Shown: positions 33,166-41,482 of the stretch, one piece after another
How the letters are laid out: each line of letters opens with the position of its first letter
Position numbering within the stretch: position 1 is the first letter of the stretch
Program-made: the position numbers and the translations under genes
NCBI GenBank assembly: GCA_045659025.1
Contig: JAZOWA010000055.1
Coordinates: 1 to 48,753, forward strand
Length of the DNA: 48,753 nucleotides
DNA from: SIG455 sp045659025
Lineage (GTDB): Bacteria > Bacillota > Clostridia > UMGS1810
Direction: 5' to 3'
The notes under the pieces: generated by a model
Database searches by the model: none
The model's input: only the letters and a program-made list of their open reading frames with translations
Told to the model about the DNA's origin: nothing

Positions 33166-34428
33166 TTATTTTATTTTTCTGCACTCGGTGTAGAATCTCT
33201 TGTCGGGGGCATGGCCCATGGAGAAGGTCTTTCTGGGGAGAGCGCCGTCAAATATAACGGTCTTGAAAAGCTCGGATTTATCCATTACGTCAAACAGGAT
33301 TCCCACGTTGCCATCCTCGGCAGACAGATTGCGGACAACGTCATCACCGTGGATATAGTCAACCGTGCCACCCTTGGATTTTAAGTATTCGTCAATGAGG
33401 TTCTGCACACTGCCTACGGTGATATTGGCGGTGGGGGCGCCTACTTTGAGGAATTTGCTGTCCTCACCCTTGACAAGTTCAAACACCTGACCGCAATCGC
33501 TCTTTTCACACTCGGTCACACCCTTTGATGCGAGGAAGGATACAAAATCCGCCTCATCAATGCCGAACACCACTCGGTGAATGGGCTCAAACTCCAAAGA
33601 TGCATCGTGGAGGTTCACAATCTCTGCAAGGGCGTATCTTGCAGGGTGGGTATTCACATCCGCCCCCTTGGCCTTGAGGTTTTCCCAGCAGGCCTTGGCG
33701 GTGGCGAGGGAGTGGTTGCCGTCACCTACTGCGTAGGCAAGGGGGTACTCCTCGGCGGTGCCGTATTTGGCATTGAATTTATCAATATCGCAAAGCTCGT
33801 CTAACTTCGATTCAATCTCTGCACCCGCCTCATCGGAGAGGAAGTAGCCCTTGAGCGCGCCCGAATCTGCCATAAGGCTGAAATCATAAGCGGTGTCAAA
33901 GTCTGCCTTCTTATCTGCCAGCGGTTCAATGATGTCGCAGGCGTCATTGTCAATAAGTATCATAATGTGGGGGGATTCCAGGGATGCGTTCTCCCTCACT
34001 CTTACTCTGGGGGGAATACGCTCCAATATAGTGCCCTCGGTGGCACGGATAGCGGATTTTGATCCCTTGGAATAATCGTATCTCTCAAGGTCAACCGCAC
34101 CGATTATGCCCTTGCGCACTTTACCGTTTGCAAGAGTGCGCTCAATATAGATATAAGAGGGTGCGCTCTCGGTGAGGGTGCCGTCTGCAAGATATTTGTC
34201 CATGGTGTCACATATAGCAGAAATGCGGTCTGCCACATCCTCGGCTTCAAGATAAACCTCGGGAAGCACCAGTCGGAGCATTGAGGGTGCATCACCCACA
34301 TACTCGTCTGCCTTCTGCCAGTACTCCGGTTCGGAGGTGTACTGGTCGCAGGCAACCACACTCCACTTGCTCATATCTGCACCCGATTTGGGGAGAATAA
34401 TCTTTGCTTTTGTAAATACTTTGCTCAT
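33166..34428 (-). CDS. DUF1015 family protein
   Basis: 420 residues, normal for DUF1015. Marks: VVACDQYTSEPEYWQ near the start, YIYIERTL, then YAVGDGNHSLATAKACWE, the family's conserved GDGNH motif, and TVDYIHGDD in the C-terminal part. The biochemical function is not established. It has its own promoter (34464-34492) and GAGG 7 nt before the ATG. It lies between fba and a secreted protein gene on the same strand, but the fba terminator separates it from fba. Confidence 0.88.
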   Translation of the reverse strand: MSKVFTKAKIILPKSGADMSKWSVVACDQYTSEPEYWQKADEYVGDAPSMLRLVLPEVYLEAEDVADRISAICDTMDKYLADGTLTESAPSYIYIERTLANGKVRKGIIGAVDLERYDYSKGSKSAIRATEGTILERIPPRVRVRENASLESPHIMILIDNDACDIIEPLADKKADFDTAYDFSLMADSGALKGYFLSDEAGAEIESKLDELCDIDKFNAKYGTAEEYPLAYAVGDGNHSLATAKACWENLKAKGADVNTHPARYALAEIVNLHDASLEFEPIHRVVFGIDEADFVSFLASKGVTECEKSDCGQVFELVKGEDSKFLKVGAPTANITVGSVQNLIDEYLKSKGGTVDYIHGDDVVRNLSAEDGNVGILFDVMDKSELFKTVIFDGALPRKTFSMGHAPDKRFYTECRKIK

Positions 34429-34463
34429 ATATATACCTCTTTTTCAAATTCATTTACCCATAA

Positions 34464-34492
34464 AGTATATCATATCAGACATGTATTTTCAA
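34464..34492 (-). promoter_or_regulatory. Sigma-A promoter for the DUF1015 gene
   Basis: On the minus strand, TTGAAA (34492-34487), 17 bp, TATACT (34469-34464). It lies directly after the fba terminator. Confidence 0.72.
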
Positions 34493-34495
34493 CAA

Positions 34496-34524
34496 TAAAA
34501 TACCCCGACGCTTTGTCGGGGTAT
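34496..34524 (-). terminator. Terminator of fba
   Basis: A 10-bp stem (ATACCCCGAC 34500-34509 with GTCGGGGTAT 34515-34524) has a 5-nt loop. On the minus strand it is followed by TTTTATTG. Confidence 0.85.
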
Positions 34525-34532
34525 AGAGTGAA

Positions 34533-35480
34533 TTATTTATTCATGTACTTTGCAATCTCTGCCGCAACGAGCTTGGTGATAAGGTCGATGTTATCAGGGG
34601 ATGAGCTCTTTGCAATGGTGTTGTCTGCCTTACCGTCGGAGGAGAAGAGTTTCATCTTCTTGAGAGTCTCCTGCTTAACAGCCTCAACTGCTGCGGGGAT
34701 AAGGTCGATTACGCCCTTGTCCATGCTGGAGAACTTCTTGAACTCTGCCTTAACAGCGGCAATATTGATATCGGTGAAGATATTAACCTTTGCAATACCT
34801 TCCTGGATAGCCTGACGGAAGTCTGCATCAGTAAGACCTGAACCGCCGTGGAGTACCAACGGAACGTCAACAGTCTTTGCGATGGTGCGGATTCTCTCGA
34901 AATCGAGTTTGGGGGGGAGTTTGTATGCGCCGTGAGCGTTACCTACTGCGATAGCAAGGGCGTCAACACCGGTTTTCTCTACGAAATCCTTTGCAAGAGA
35001 GGGATCGGTGAAGAACTTGGAAGGATCTTCAAGGTGGTCAGAACCCTCTGCAGAGCCCTCGTTGTCACCAACGTGACCGAGCTCACCCTCGATGGTAGCG
35101 CCGTAGGAGTGGGCAAGGTCTGCCATCTCCTTAACTTTGCGAACGTTCTCCTCGTATGTATCAGTAGAGCAATCGTACATTACGGATGAAAAACCGAGTT
35201 CCAATGCTTTCACACAGGTATCGTAGTTAAGACCATGGTCAAGATGAACAACAACGGGAACAGATGCCTTCTTTGCCATGGGGATAAGGTAGTAAGAAAC
35301 CTCCTCAAGGGGACCATAGGGAAGAAGCACTTCGGCAGTACCCATAATAACGGGTGAACGTGAGCACTCTGCGGCATTGATGATACCACGGGCAAGCTCT
35401 AAGTTAACTGCGTTGAAAAGACCTACTGCATACTTACCCTTCTGAGCGGGTTTAAGTACTTCGTTCATATTGACTAACAT
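34533..35480 (-). CDS. fba: Class II fructose-bisphosphate aldolase
   Basis: 315 residues from ATG 35480 with AGGAGG 7 nt upstream; upstream in-frame codons back to 35555 lack a ribosome site. It splits fructose 1,6-bisphosphate to dihydroxyacetone phosphate and glyceraldehyde 3-phosphate in glycolysis. Zinc and catalytic residues: HLDHG (Asp81, His82), EGELGH (Glu133), GNAHG (His183) and HGGSGL (His211). The pattern is that of the FbaA/GatY-type class II group; a tagatose-bisphosphate aldolase cannot be fully excluded. Monocistronic. Confidence 0.92.
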   Translation of the reverse strand: MLVNMNEVLKPAQKGKYAVGLFNAVNLELARGIINAAECSRSPVIMGTAEVLLPYGPLEEVSYYLIPMAKKASVPVVVHLDHGLNYDTCVKALELGFSSVMYDCSTDTYEENVRKVKEMADLAHSYGATIEGELGHVGDNEGSAEGSDHLEDPSKFFTDPSLAKDFVEKTGVDALAIAVGNAHGAYKLPPKLDFERIRTIAKTVDVPLVLHGGSGLTDADFRQAIQEGIAKVNIFTDINIAAVKAEFKKFSSMDKGVIDLIPAAVEAVKQETLKKMKLFSSDGKADNTIAKSSSPDNIDLITKLVAAEIAKYMNK

Positions 35481-35537
35481 ATATTTTCCTCCTCGATTGC
35501 GTGTAGCAATAGTTTTTATTTTTCTTTGATTATGTTC

Positions 35538-35565
35538 ATTATACCACATTTTCACAGAATTTCAA
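35538..35565 (-). promoter_or_regulatory. Sigma-A promoter for fba
   Basis: On the minus strand, TTGAAA (35565-35560), 16 bp, TATAAT (35543-35538). Confidence 0.75.
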
Positions 35566-35602
35566 TAGCAAAAAAAGATTTTTTCAAATTTTTTTGTTGT
35601 CG

Positions 35603-35631
35603 TTGCATTTTCTGTAATAAAGGAGTATAAT
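35603..35631 (+). promoter_or_regulatory. Sigma-A promoter for the M18 aminopeptidase leader
   Basis: TTGCAT (35603-35608), 17 bp, TATAAT (35626-35631). The predicted start is near 35638, just ahead of three consecutive hairpins. A second weak promoter-like pair lies at 35724-35750 (TTGCAC, 15 bp, TATAAA). Confidence 0.7.
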
Positions 35632-35707
35632 TGACACGTACGGGATTTTGCAAATCCCCGAAGCCGTCTGCTTCCTGCGGTCGTTGGCCGCCGTGTCAAT
35701 TGACGGC
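35629..35707 (+). promoter_or_regulatory. Structured leader ahead of the M18 aminopeptidase
   Basis: Three adjacent hairpins: 35642-35648/35652-35658 (GGGATTT/AAATCCC), 35660-35664/35670-35674 (GAAGC/GCTTC) and 35677-35682/35686-35691 (GCGGTC/GGCCGC). They are framed by a 10-bp inverted repeat AATTGACACG (35629) / CGTGTCAATT (35692). GCCGTC (35663-35668) can also pair with GACGGC (35702-35707), which would break the second hairpin. No known riboswitch or T-box sequence was recognised. GTCAATTGAC (35695-35704) is itself a palindrome and could be a protein site. Confidence 0.5.
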
Positions 35708-35783
35708 GTCGTAAAATGAGTTCTTGCACTATGTGCATCAATTTTATAAACAATACCCTTTAAGGGCGAAAGGATGATACAAA

Positions 35784-37133
35784 ATGGCAAACGCGTGGAA
35801 AAACGCAGACAAGAAAGCCGTAATGGCTTACAATGACGGCTATATGAAATACCTGGACGACTGTAAGACAGAGCGTCTTTGTGTAGAGGTTACCGAGGAG
35901 ATGGCAAAGGCACAGGGATATGTGGATATTGCAACTGTTTCCTCACTCAAAGCAGGCGACAAGGTATATAAGATTAACAGAGGCAAGAATATCGTGCTTG
36001 CCAAGGTGGGTACCGCTTCCCCCGAAAAGGGTGTAAACATCGTGGCATCCCATATAGACAGCCCCAGATTCGACCTCAAGCAGAATCCCCTTTATGAAGA
36101 TAACGGTTTTGCTCTGTTTGAGACTCACCACTACGGCGGTGTAAGACCTCATCAGTGGGTGGCAATGCCCTTGTCACTTATCGGTGTGGTAGTAACAGGC
36201 GATGGTAAGACAGTGAATGTAAATATCGGCGAGGATGAGGGTGACCCCGTATTCACCTTCACAGACCTTCTCCCCCACCTTGCAGGTGACCAGAAGGGCA
36301 AGAAGCTCATTGATGCTTACCCCCACGAGAATTTTGATCTCCTTATCGGCTCTATGCCCCACGATGATGAGGACAAGAACGTAAAAGACGTTATAACAGA
36401 GCTTCTTAAAGACAAGTACGGCTTTGAGGAAGAGGATTTCTTCAGCGCAGAGCTTGAGATAGTGCCCTCAATCAAGGCAAGAACAGTAGGTCTTGACGGA
36501 TCAATGATCGGTGCATACGGTCAGGATGACAGAGTGTGTGCTTACGCCAGCCTGCAGGCAATCTTTGAACTTGGTGATATCGCAACCACAGCGGTTTGCT
36601 TCCTTGCAGATAAAGAGGAGACCGGCTCTGACGGTAACACAGGTATGCAGTCAAGATTTTTGGAGAACTTCATCGGCGAGCTTATAGAGAAAGTAAAGGG
36701 CACCTGCTCCGATATGGATATCCGCCGTGCAATGAGCGCATCAAGTTGCCTCTCAGGTGACGTTACATCTGCTTATGACGTATGCTACAAGAACGTGTTT
36801 GAGAAAAAGAACACCGCTTTCCTCGGCAACGGTATTGCAATGAGCAAATACACAGGCAGCGGCGGTAAGGGTGGCACATCCGATGCAAGTGCCGAGTTTG
36901 TAGGCAAGATCCGTCGCATCTTTGACAGTGCCAACGTAACATGGCAGGCAGGCGAGCTGGGCAAAGTTGCTCAGGGCGGTGGCGGCACGGTAGCCAAGTA
37001 TATCGCCAAGCTTGATGTGGATGTACTCGACGTTGGTACTCCCGTACTCTGCATGCACGCACCCTTTGAAATCACCTCAAAGGCAGATACCTATATGTCA
37101 TACAAAGGCTACAAGGCATTCTACGAAGCATAA
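35784..37133 (+). CDS. M18 family zinc aminopeptidase
   Basis: 449 residues. M18 marks: HIDSPRFDLKQ with His90 and Asp92 as metal and catalytic residues, THHYGGVRPHQW, YGQDDRVCAYASL (metal-bridging Asp), DKEETGSDGNTGM (catalytic Glu-Glu) and MHAPFEITSKAD near the end. These cytoplasmic, large oligomeric enzymes remove N-terminal, often acidic, residues from peptides. GAAAGGA lies about 9 nt before the ATG. It is monocistronic, behind a structured leader of about 145 nt, and ends with a strong terminator. Confidence 0.92.
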   Translation: MANAWKNADKKAVMAYNDGYMKYLDDCKTERLCVEVTEEMAKAQGYVDIATVSSLKAGDKVYKINRGKNIVLAKVGTASPEKGVNIVASHIDSPRFDLKQNPLYEDNGFALFETHHYGGVRPHQWVAMPLSLIGVVVTGDGKTVNVNIGEDEGDPVFTFTDLLPHLAGDQKGKKLIDAYPHENFDLLIGSMPHDDEDKNVKDVITELLKDKYGFEEEDFFSAELEIVPSIKARTVGLDGSMIGAYGQDDRVCAYASLQAIFELGDIATTAVCFLADKEETGSDGNTGMQSRFLENFIGELIEKVKGTCSDMDIRRAMSASSCLSGDVTSAYDVCYKNVFEKKNTAFLGNGIAMSKYTGSGGKGGTSDASAEFVGKIRRIFDSANVTWQAGELGKVAQGGGGTVAKYIAKLDVDVLDVGTPVLCMHAPFEITSKADTYMSYKGYKAFYEA

Positions 37134-37152
37134 GATAATACGAATAAAACAC

Positions 37153-37188
37153 AAGGCAGAAACGATTGATTTCGTTTCTGCCTTTTAT
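37153..37188 (+). terminator. Terminator of the M18 aminopeptidase gene
   Basis: A 13-bp perfect stem (37153-37165 with 37172-37184) has a 6-nt loop and is followed by TTATT. Confidence 0.88.
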
Positions 37189-37204
37189 TGTGCGGTATAA
37201 AACC

Positions 37205-37575
37205 TATATGGTGTGCCCGTAGGGAATGGCGGTTTCCCACATTCCGTTTGATGTCCGTGCACATCGTAGGGGAGGGGTTCCATCCCCTCCCGATTATTGT
37301 GGTTCCTTGCGGAGGGGAGCAAAGACCTCCTACAAGTTTTCATATGGCGTGCCCGTAGGGAATGGCGGTTTCCCACATTCCGTTTGATGTCCGTGCACAT
37401 CGTAGGGGAGGGGTTCCATCCCCTCCCGATTATTGTGGTTCCTTGCGGAGGGGGCAGAGACCTCCTACAAGTTTTCATATGGTGTGCCCGTAGGGAATGG
37501 CGGTTTCTGACATTCCGCCTGATACCTAAGGGGTATCGTAGGGGAGGGGTTCCATCCCCTCCCGATTATTGTGGT
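37205..37575. repeat. Three tandem copies of a hairpin-rich intergenic repeat (about 136 bp)
   Basis: GTGCCCGTAGGGAATGGCGG recurs at 37213, 37349 and 37484 (periods 136 and 135 bp); the third copy is incomplete. Each copy holds GGGGAGGGGTTCCATCCCCTCC (8-bp G/C stem), an imperfect GGAATG...CATTCC stem and a small palindrome between them. The small palindrome is GATGT...ACATC in two copies and GATACC...GGTATC in the third, so both sides changed together. The array fills the gap between the convergent M18 and lspA genes. Reading frames inside it are not credible genes. Confidence 0.9.
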
Positions 37576-37583
37576 TGCTTTTA

Positions 37584-37625
37584 CAAAAAAGACTAAAGGT
37601 CGCAGTGAAAACCACTGCGACCTTT
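37584..37625 (-). terminator. Terminator of the proS-gltX-lspA run
   Basis: A 13-bp perfect stem (37595-37607 with 37613-37625) has a 5-nt loop. On the minus strand it is followed by AGTCTTTTTTG. Confidence 0.83.
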
Positions 37626-37629
37626 TAAT

Positions 37630-38064
37630 TTAATTATCTTTCAGAATATACAGGCAGAAAAGCACCGAGCCGATTACTACGCAACAGTCCGCCACGTTGA
37701 ATACGGGGAAGTCGATAAAGGTGGCCTCTATCATATCTACCACGAACCCTCGGAACACTCTGTCTATAAGATTACCCACAGCACCTGCGATTATAAGGGG
37801 GGCGGATATCTTATAAAGAACCGAGGCGGGCTTTTTGATAATGCCGTACACTATGAGGGCTGCCACCACCAGCGCAGTGACCGCTATGAAGAACCATCTT
37901 GCACCTGCAAGGATGCCAAAGGCGGCACCGCGGTTTTCCACATAAGTGAGGGAGAGGATGCGGGGTATAACCTCCACACTGCTCCCCGAGGCCAAAAATC
38001 GGATTGTGAGCCACTTTGTTATCTGGTCGGCCACAATCATCAGGAATGTAAAAATCGCGCTCAT
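37630..38064 (-). CDS. lspA: Lipoprotein signal peptidase (signal peptidase II)
   Basis: 144 residues with four membrane segments. The catalytic aspartates are Asp101 (GNLIDRV) and Asp126 (FNVADCC); ENRGAAFGI (43-51) is the third conserved box. It removes signal peptides from diacylglyceryl-modified prolipoproteins in the membrane. The ATG overlaps the gltX stop (ATGA), so the two are coupled, an unusual pairing with no obvious functional link. Confidence 0.94.
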   Translation of the reverse strand: MSAIFTFLMIVADQITKWLTIRFLASGSSVEVIPRILSLTYVENRGAAFGILAGARWFFIAVTALVVAALIVYGIIKKPASVLYKISAPLIIAGAVGNLIDRVFRGFVVDMIEATFIDFPVFNVADCCVVIGSVLFCLYILKDN

Positions 38065-39512
38065 GACAGTTTTTCTATGCCTTTTTTAACCCTTGCGATA
38101 GTCTCGTCCTTGCCAAGGATTGCCGCAAGGTCCACACCGCCACCGGGAGTAAAGGGGAGTCCGCTTACCGCAACACGGAGAGGCCAGAGGATGATACCGT
38201 TCTTAACTTCCATCTTCTCAATGAGTTCAAAGAGGGCGTTGTGGATATTTTCCATTGTCCAGTCCTCTATACCTTCCAACACGGGCAAGGTGGCCTTGAG
38301 GGATTCAAGGGAGTTCTCGGGGTTGGTCTTCATCTTCTTGTGGGTGTAGAGTTCGTTATCATACTCGGGAAGAGCATCTACGAAGGTGAGCTGTTCCTCA
38401 ATGTCGGTAAATTTCTCTACTCTGGCATGGAGAAGGGTGCAGATAGCATCAAAGTCCACATCTTCCCTCTTAACCGCCTTTTTGATATAGGGCATTGCCT
38501 CTGCGGCAAAGGCCTCGGGAGTCATCTTGCGGATGTACTCGCCGTTCATCCAGGCAAGCTTCTTCTCATCAAAGATAGCGGGGGATTTGCTGATACCGCT
38601 TACAGAGAAGTTGGCAACGAGCTCATCCATGGTAAATATCTCCTGCTCGCCACCGGGTGACCAGCCGAGAAGTGCTACGTAGTTAACAATCGCCTCTTTG
38701 AGATAACCCTTATTGATAAAGTCCTCATAAGATGCGTCGCCATCACGTTTGCTGAGCTTCTTACCTGAATCCTTCATAACGGGGGATACGTGGATGTACT
38801 TGGGAATATCCCAGCCGTATGCCTCGTAGATGAGGTTGTATTTGGGAGTTGATGACAGATACTCATTACCACGGATAACATGGGTGATGTTCATCTGGTG
38901 GTCATCAATTACATTTGCAAAGTTATATGTGGGGAGACCGTCGGACTTGAGCAATACGTTCTCGTCAAGCACCGCGTTCTCTACGGTGATGTCACCGAAA
39001 ATCTCGTCGTGGAAGGTGGTCTTGCCGTGGGGGTCAATCTTCTGACGGATTACATAAGGCACTCCGGCGGCCAGCTTCTCGGCAATTTCCTCTTTGGAGA
39101 GGCCCTTGCAGTAGCCATCATACTTGGGAGTGATACCCTTGGCGGTCTGTGCCTCTTTGAGCTTGTCAAGTCTGCACTTATCGCAGAAGCAATAGTAAGC
39201 ACCGCCAAGCTCTACCAGTTGCTCGGCATATTCTTTATACATGCCCCTGCGTTCGCTCTGGATATAGGGGCCGTAGTCACCGCCTACGTCGGGGCCCTCG
39301 TCGTGGATGAGGCCTGTGTCCTTCATGGTCTTGTATATTACGTCAACCGCGCCCTCTACATATCTCTCCTGGTCGGTATCCTCTATACGAAGGATAAAGT
39401 CACCGCCATCGTGCTTGGTGAGGAGATACGCATAAAGAGCAGTTCTCAAATTGCCTATATGCATATAACCCGTAGGGCTGGGAGCAAATCTTGTTCTGAT
39501 TTTACCACTCAT
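38061..39512 (-). CDS. gltX: Glutamyl-tRNA synthetase
   Basis: 483 residues, normal length. Class I signatures: HIGH-like PSPTGYMHIGN (11-21) and KMSKS-like KKLSKRDGD. Zinc-type cysteines are present in YYCFCDKC. It charges tRNA-Glu with glutamate; the GatCAB route for glutamine cannot be judged here. It is three bases downstream of proS, with AAAGGAG ahead of the ATG. Confidence 0.95.
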   Translation of the reverse strand: MSGKIRTRFAPSPTGYMHIGNLRTALYAYLLTKHDGGDFILRIEDTDQERYVEGAVDVIYKTMKDTGLIHDEGPDVGGDYGPYIQSERRGMYKEYAEQLVELGGAYYCFCDKCRLDKLKEAQTAKGITPKYDGYCKGLSKEEIAEKLAAGVPYVIRQKIDPHGKTTFHDEIFGDITVENAVLDENVLLKSDGLPTYNFANVIDDHQMNITHVIRGNEYLSSTPKYNLIYEAYGWDIPKYIHVSPVMKDSGKKLSKRDGDASYEDFINKGYLKEAIVNYVALLGWSPGGEQEIFTMDELVANFSVSGISKSPAIFDEKKLAWMNGEYIRKMTPEAFAAEAMPYIKKAVKREDVDFDAICTLLHARVEKFTDIEEQLTFVDALPEYDNELYTHKKMKTNPENSLESLKATLPVLEGIEDWTMENIHNALFELIEKMEVKNGIILWPLRVAVSGLPFTPGGGVDLAAILGKDETIARVKKGIEKLS

Positions 39513-39515
39513 AGT

Positions 39516-41219
39516 TTATTTCTCCTTTACTGCATCTACAACTTTTGCAATAGCGTCGGCTACGGAAAGTTCTACCATATCTCCGCCCTTGCGCTCTTTG
39601 TACTCTACTATGCCCTCGCCCGCCTTCTTACCTACGGTGATGCGCAAGGGATAGCCGATAAGGTCGGCGTCTTTGAACTTAACGCCTACGCGCTCGTCTC
39701 TGTCATCAAGGACTGCCTCGATACCCTTTGCGGTGAGCTCGTTATAAATCTCCTCTGCAAGTGCAGACTGTGCTTCGTCCTTAACATTTACGGGGATAAC
39801 CGCCACGTGATAGGGAGCAACGCTCATGGGCCAGATGATACCGTTCTCATCGGAGTGCTGTTCTATAATTGCAGCAAGACATCTGGAAACACCGATACCA
39901 TAGCAACCCATAATGAGTGTCTGGTCTTTGCCGTTCTCGTTAAGTACTGTGCAGTTCATTGCCTCGGAGTACTTGGTGCCGAGCTTGAATATATGGCCAA
40001 CCTCAATACCACGACAGGTCTTGATCTCTGCCTTACCGCATACGGGACACACATCACCCTCGGTGATATTGCGGAAATCGCCTACGAAATCGGGAGTGAA
40101 GTCCCTCTCAATATTTACGTTCTCAAAGTGGTAGTCGCCTTCGTTAGCGCCTACAATAAAGTTGCGCATACCTGCCACTTCACTATCGGCAAGCAGTGTA
40201 ATCTTCTCTTTAAGTCCTACGGGGCCTGCAAAGCCTACGGGAGCACCGGTCACTCTTACCACGTCATCTGCAGCGGCAAGTTCTATCTCAAGGGCGCCGA
40301 GGTGGTTTTTGAGTTTGGTCTCGTTGACCTCTCTGTCACCACGGAGCATAATGGCAACGAGCTTATCGTCCGCACGATAGATTAAAGTCTTCACAAAGCT
40401 TTGAGCAGTAGTGCCGAGGCTCTCCACAAGCTCGTCAATAGTACGGCTGTTGGGAGTGTGAATCTTATTTAATTCCTTCATCTCGGATGAATCGGGAGTG
40501 CCTGCTACGCACTGTGCCTTCTCTTCGTTAGCACAGTAACCGCAGGTGCAGTATGCAATGGTGTCCTCACCTATATCGGATTTCACCATAAACTCCTGTG
40601 AACCACTGCCGCCCATTGCGCCTGAATCCGCATCAACTGCGAGGTAGTCAAGCTCCATGGAATCAAAGATGGAGCAGTATGCTTTATACATATTGTCATA
40701 GGATGCATCGAGGCCTGCCTGATCACGGTCAAAGCTGTATGCGTCCTTCATAATGAACTCACGGCTGCGGATAACGCCGAAACGGGGACGACGTTCGTCA
40801 CGGTACTTGGTCTGTATCTGATACAAAGTAACGGGCAACTGCTTGTAGGAGTGGATGTTGTTCTTAACTGTGTCGGTGAAGATTTCCTCGTGGGTGGGGC
40901 CTAAGCAGAAATCTCTGCCGCCTCTGTCTTTAAGACGGAACATATCCTCGCCAAACACTTCCCATCTGCCCGATTCCTCATAGTATTCCTTGGGGAGAAG
41001 GGCACTCATAAGAAGCTCCTGTGCACCGTGGGAATCCATACCCTTACGCACAAGGGCCTCTACCTTCTTAAGAGCGCGGAAGCCAAGAGGCAGGTATGAG
41101 TACACACCGGAAGCCAGCTTTCTCATAAGACCTGCACGGAGCATCAGCTGATGGCTGGTGATCTCCGCCTCGGCAGGCACGTCTCTTAACGTGGGAGCAA
41201 GATACTTTGATAATTTCAT
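39516..41219 (-). CDS. proS: Prolyl-tRNA synthetase, bacterial type with editing domain
   Basis: 567 residues. Class II motifs are visible: motif 1 region near 40-60, motif 2 YRDERRPRFGVIRSREF and motif 3 GCYGIGVSRCLAAIIEQ. The inserted editing domain of the ProX/YbaK type lies about 235-385, between motifs 2 and 3. The C-terminal anticodon-binding domain is at 470-567 (VAVIPVNVKDEAQSALAEEIY). First gene of the proS-gltX-lspA run. Confidence 0.96.
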   Translation of the reverse strand: MKLSKYLAPTLRDVPAEAEITSHQLMLRAGLMRKLASGVYSYLPLGFRALKKVEALVRKGMDSHGAQELLMSALLPKEYYEESGRWEVFGEDMFRLKDRGGRDFCLGPTHEEIFTDTVKNNIHSYKQLPVTLYQIQTKYRDERRPRFGVIRSREFIMKDAYSFDRDQAGLDASYDNMYKAYCSIFDSMELDYLAVDADSGAMGGSGSQEFMVKSDIGEDTIAYCTCGYCANEEKAQCVAGTPDSSEMKELNKIHTPNSRTIDELVESLGTTAQSFVKTLIYRADDKLVAIMLRGDREVNETKLKNHLGALEIELAAADDVVRVTGAPVGFAGPVGLKEKITLLADSEVAGMRNFIVGANEGDYHFENVNIERDFTPDFVGDFRNITEGDVCPVCGKAEIKTCRGIEVGHIFKLGTKYSEAMNCTVLNENGKDQTLIMGCYGIGVSRCLAAIIEQHSDENGIIWPMSVAPYHVAVIPVNVKDEAQSALAEEIYNELTAKGIEAVLDDRDERVGVKFKDADLIGYPLRITVGKKAGEGIVEYKERKGGDMVELSVADAIAKVVDAVKEK

Positions 41220-41274
41220 CTGTATATCAACCTTTCTGCAAGTATAATATGTGCATTATATATTACCACATTAT

Positions 41275-41303
41275 AGTATATCGCATTTTCTTCCCCGTTG
41301 CAA
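41275..41303 (-). promoter_or_regulatory. Sigma-A promoter for proS
   Basis: On the minus strand, TTGCAA (41303-41298), 17 bp, TATACT (41280-41275). Two more TATAAT-like boxes follow closely (for example 41244-41249), so start-site choice may vary. Neither a T-box antiterminator motif nor a terminator is seen in the short leader. Confidence 0.55.
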
Positions 41304-41347
41304 GAGAAAAAATGAATAATGAATGATGAATAATTATGGCAGAAAAC

Positions 41348-41482
41348 GCAGGGGCGGGTCTCTGCGCCCCTCCGCAAGGAACCACAACAATCGGGAGGGG
41401 ATGGAACCCCTCCCCTACGATACCCTTAGGTGTCAAACGGAATGTCGGAAACCGCCATTCCCTACGGGCATGCCATATGGGT
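41348..41482. repeat. Single copy of the intergenic hairpin repeat, inverted
   Basis: It has the same order of parts as at 37.2 kb but on the other strand: GGTCTCTGCGCCCCTCCGC, GGGAGGGGATGGAACCCC, GGAATGTCGGAAACCGCC, then ATGCCATATGG. Its small palindrome is GATACC-CTTA-GGTGTC, a third version that still pairs, with one T-G pair. It directly precedes the structured stretch at 41.5-41.9 kb. Confidence 0.88.

Noticed and set aside
35629..35701. tRNA-like cloverleaf
   Set aside because: Stem and loop sizes are wrong (3-5 nt loops), there is no T-loop sequence or anticodon arm, and part of the outer arm lies in a promoter -10 box.
37185..37596. CRISPR array or genes within the tandem repeats at 37.2-37.6 kb
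   Set aside because: The period is about 136 bp with the whole unit repeated, so there are no unique spacers; frames inside simply repeat with the unit.
38880..40385. 501-codon plus-strand open frame across gltX and proS
   Set aside because: It is antisense to two clear tRNA synthetase genes whose motifs are intact; it has no ribosome site or recognisable domain.
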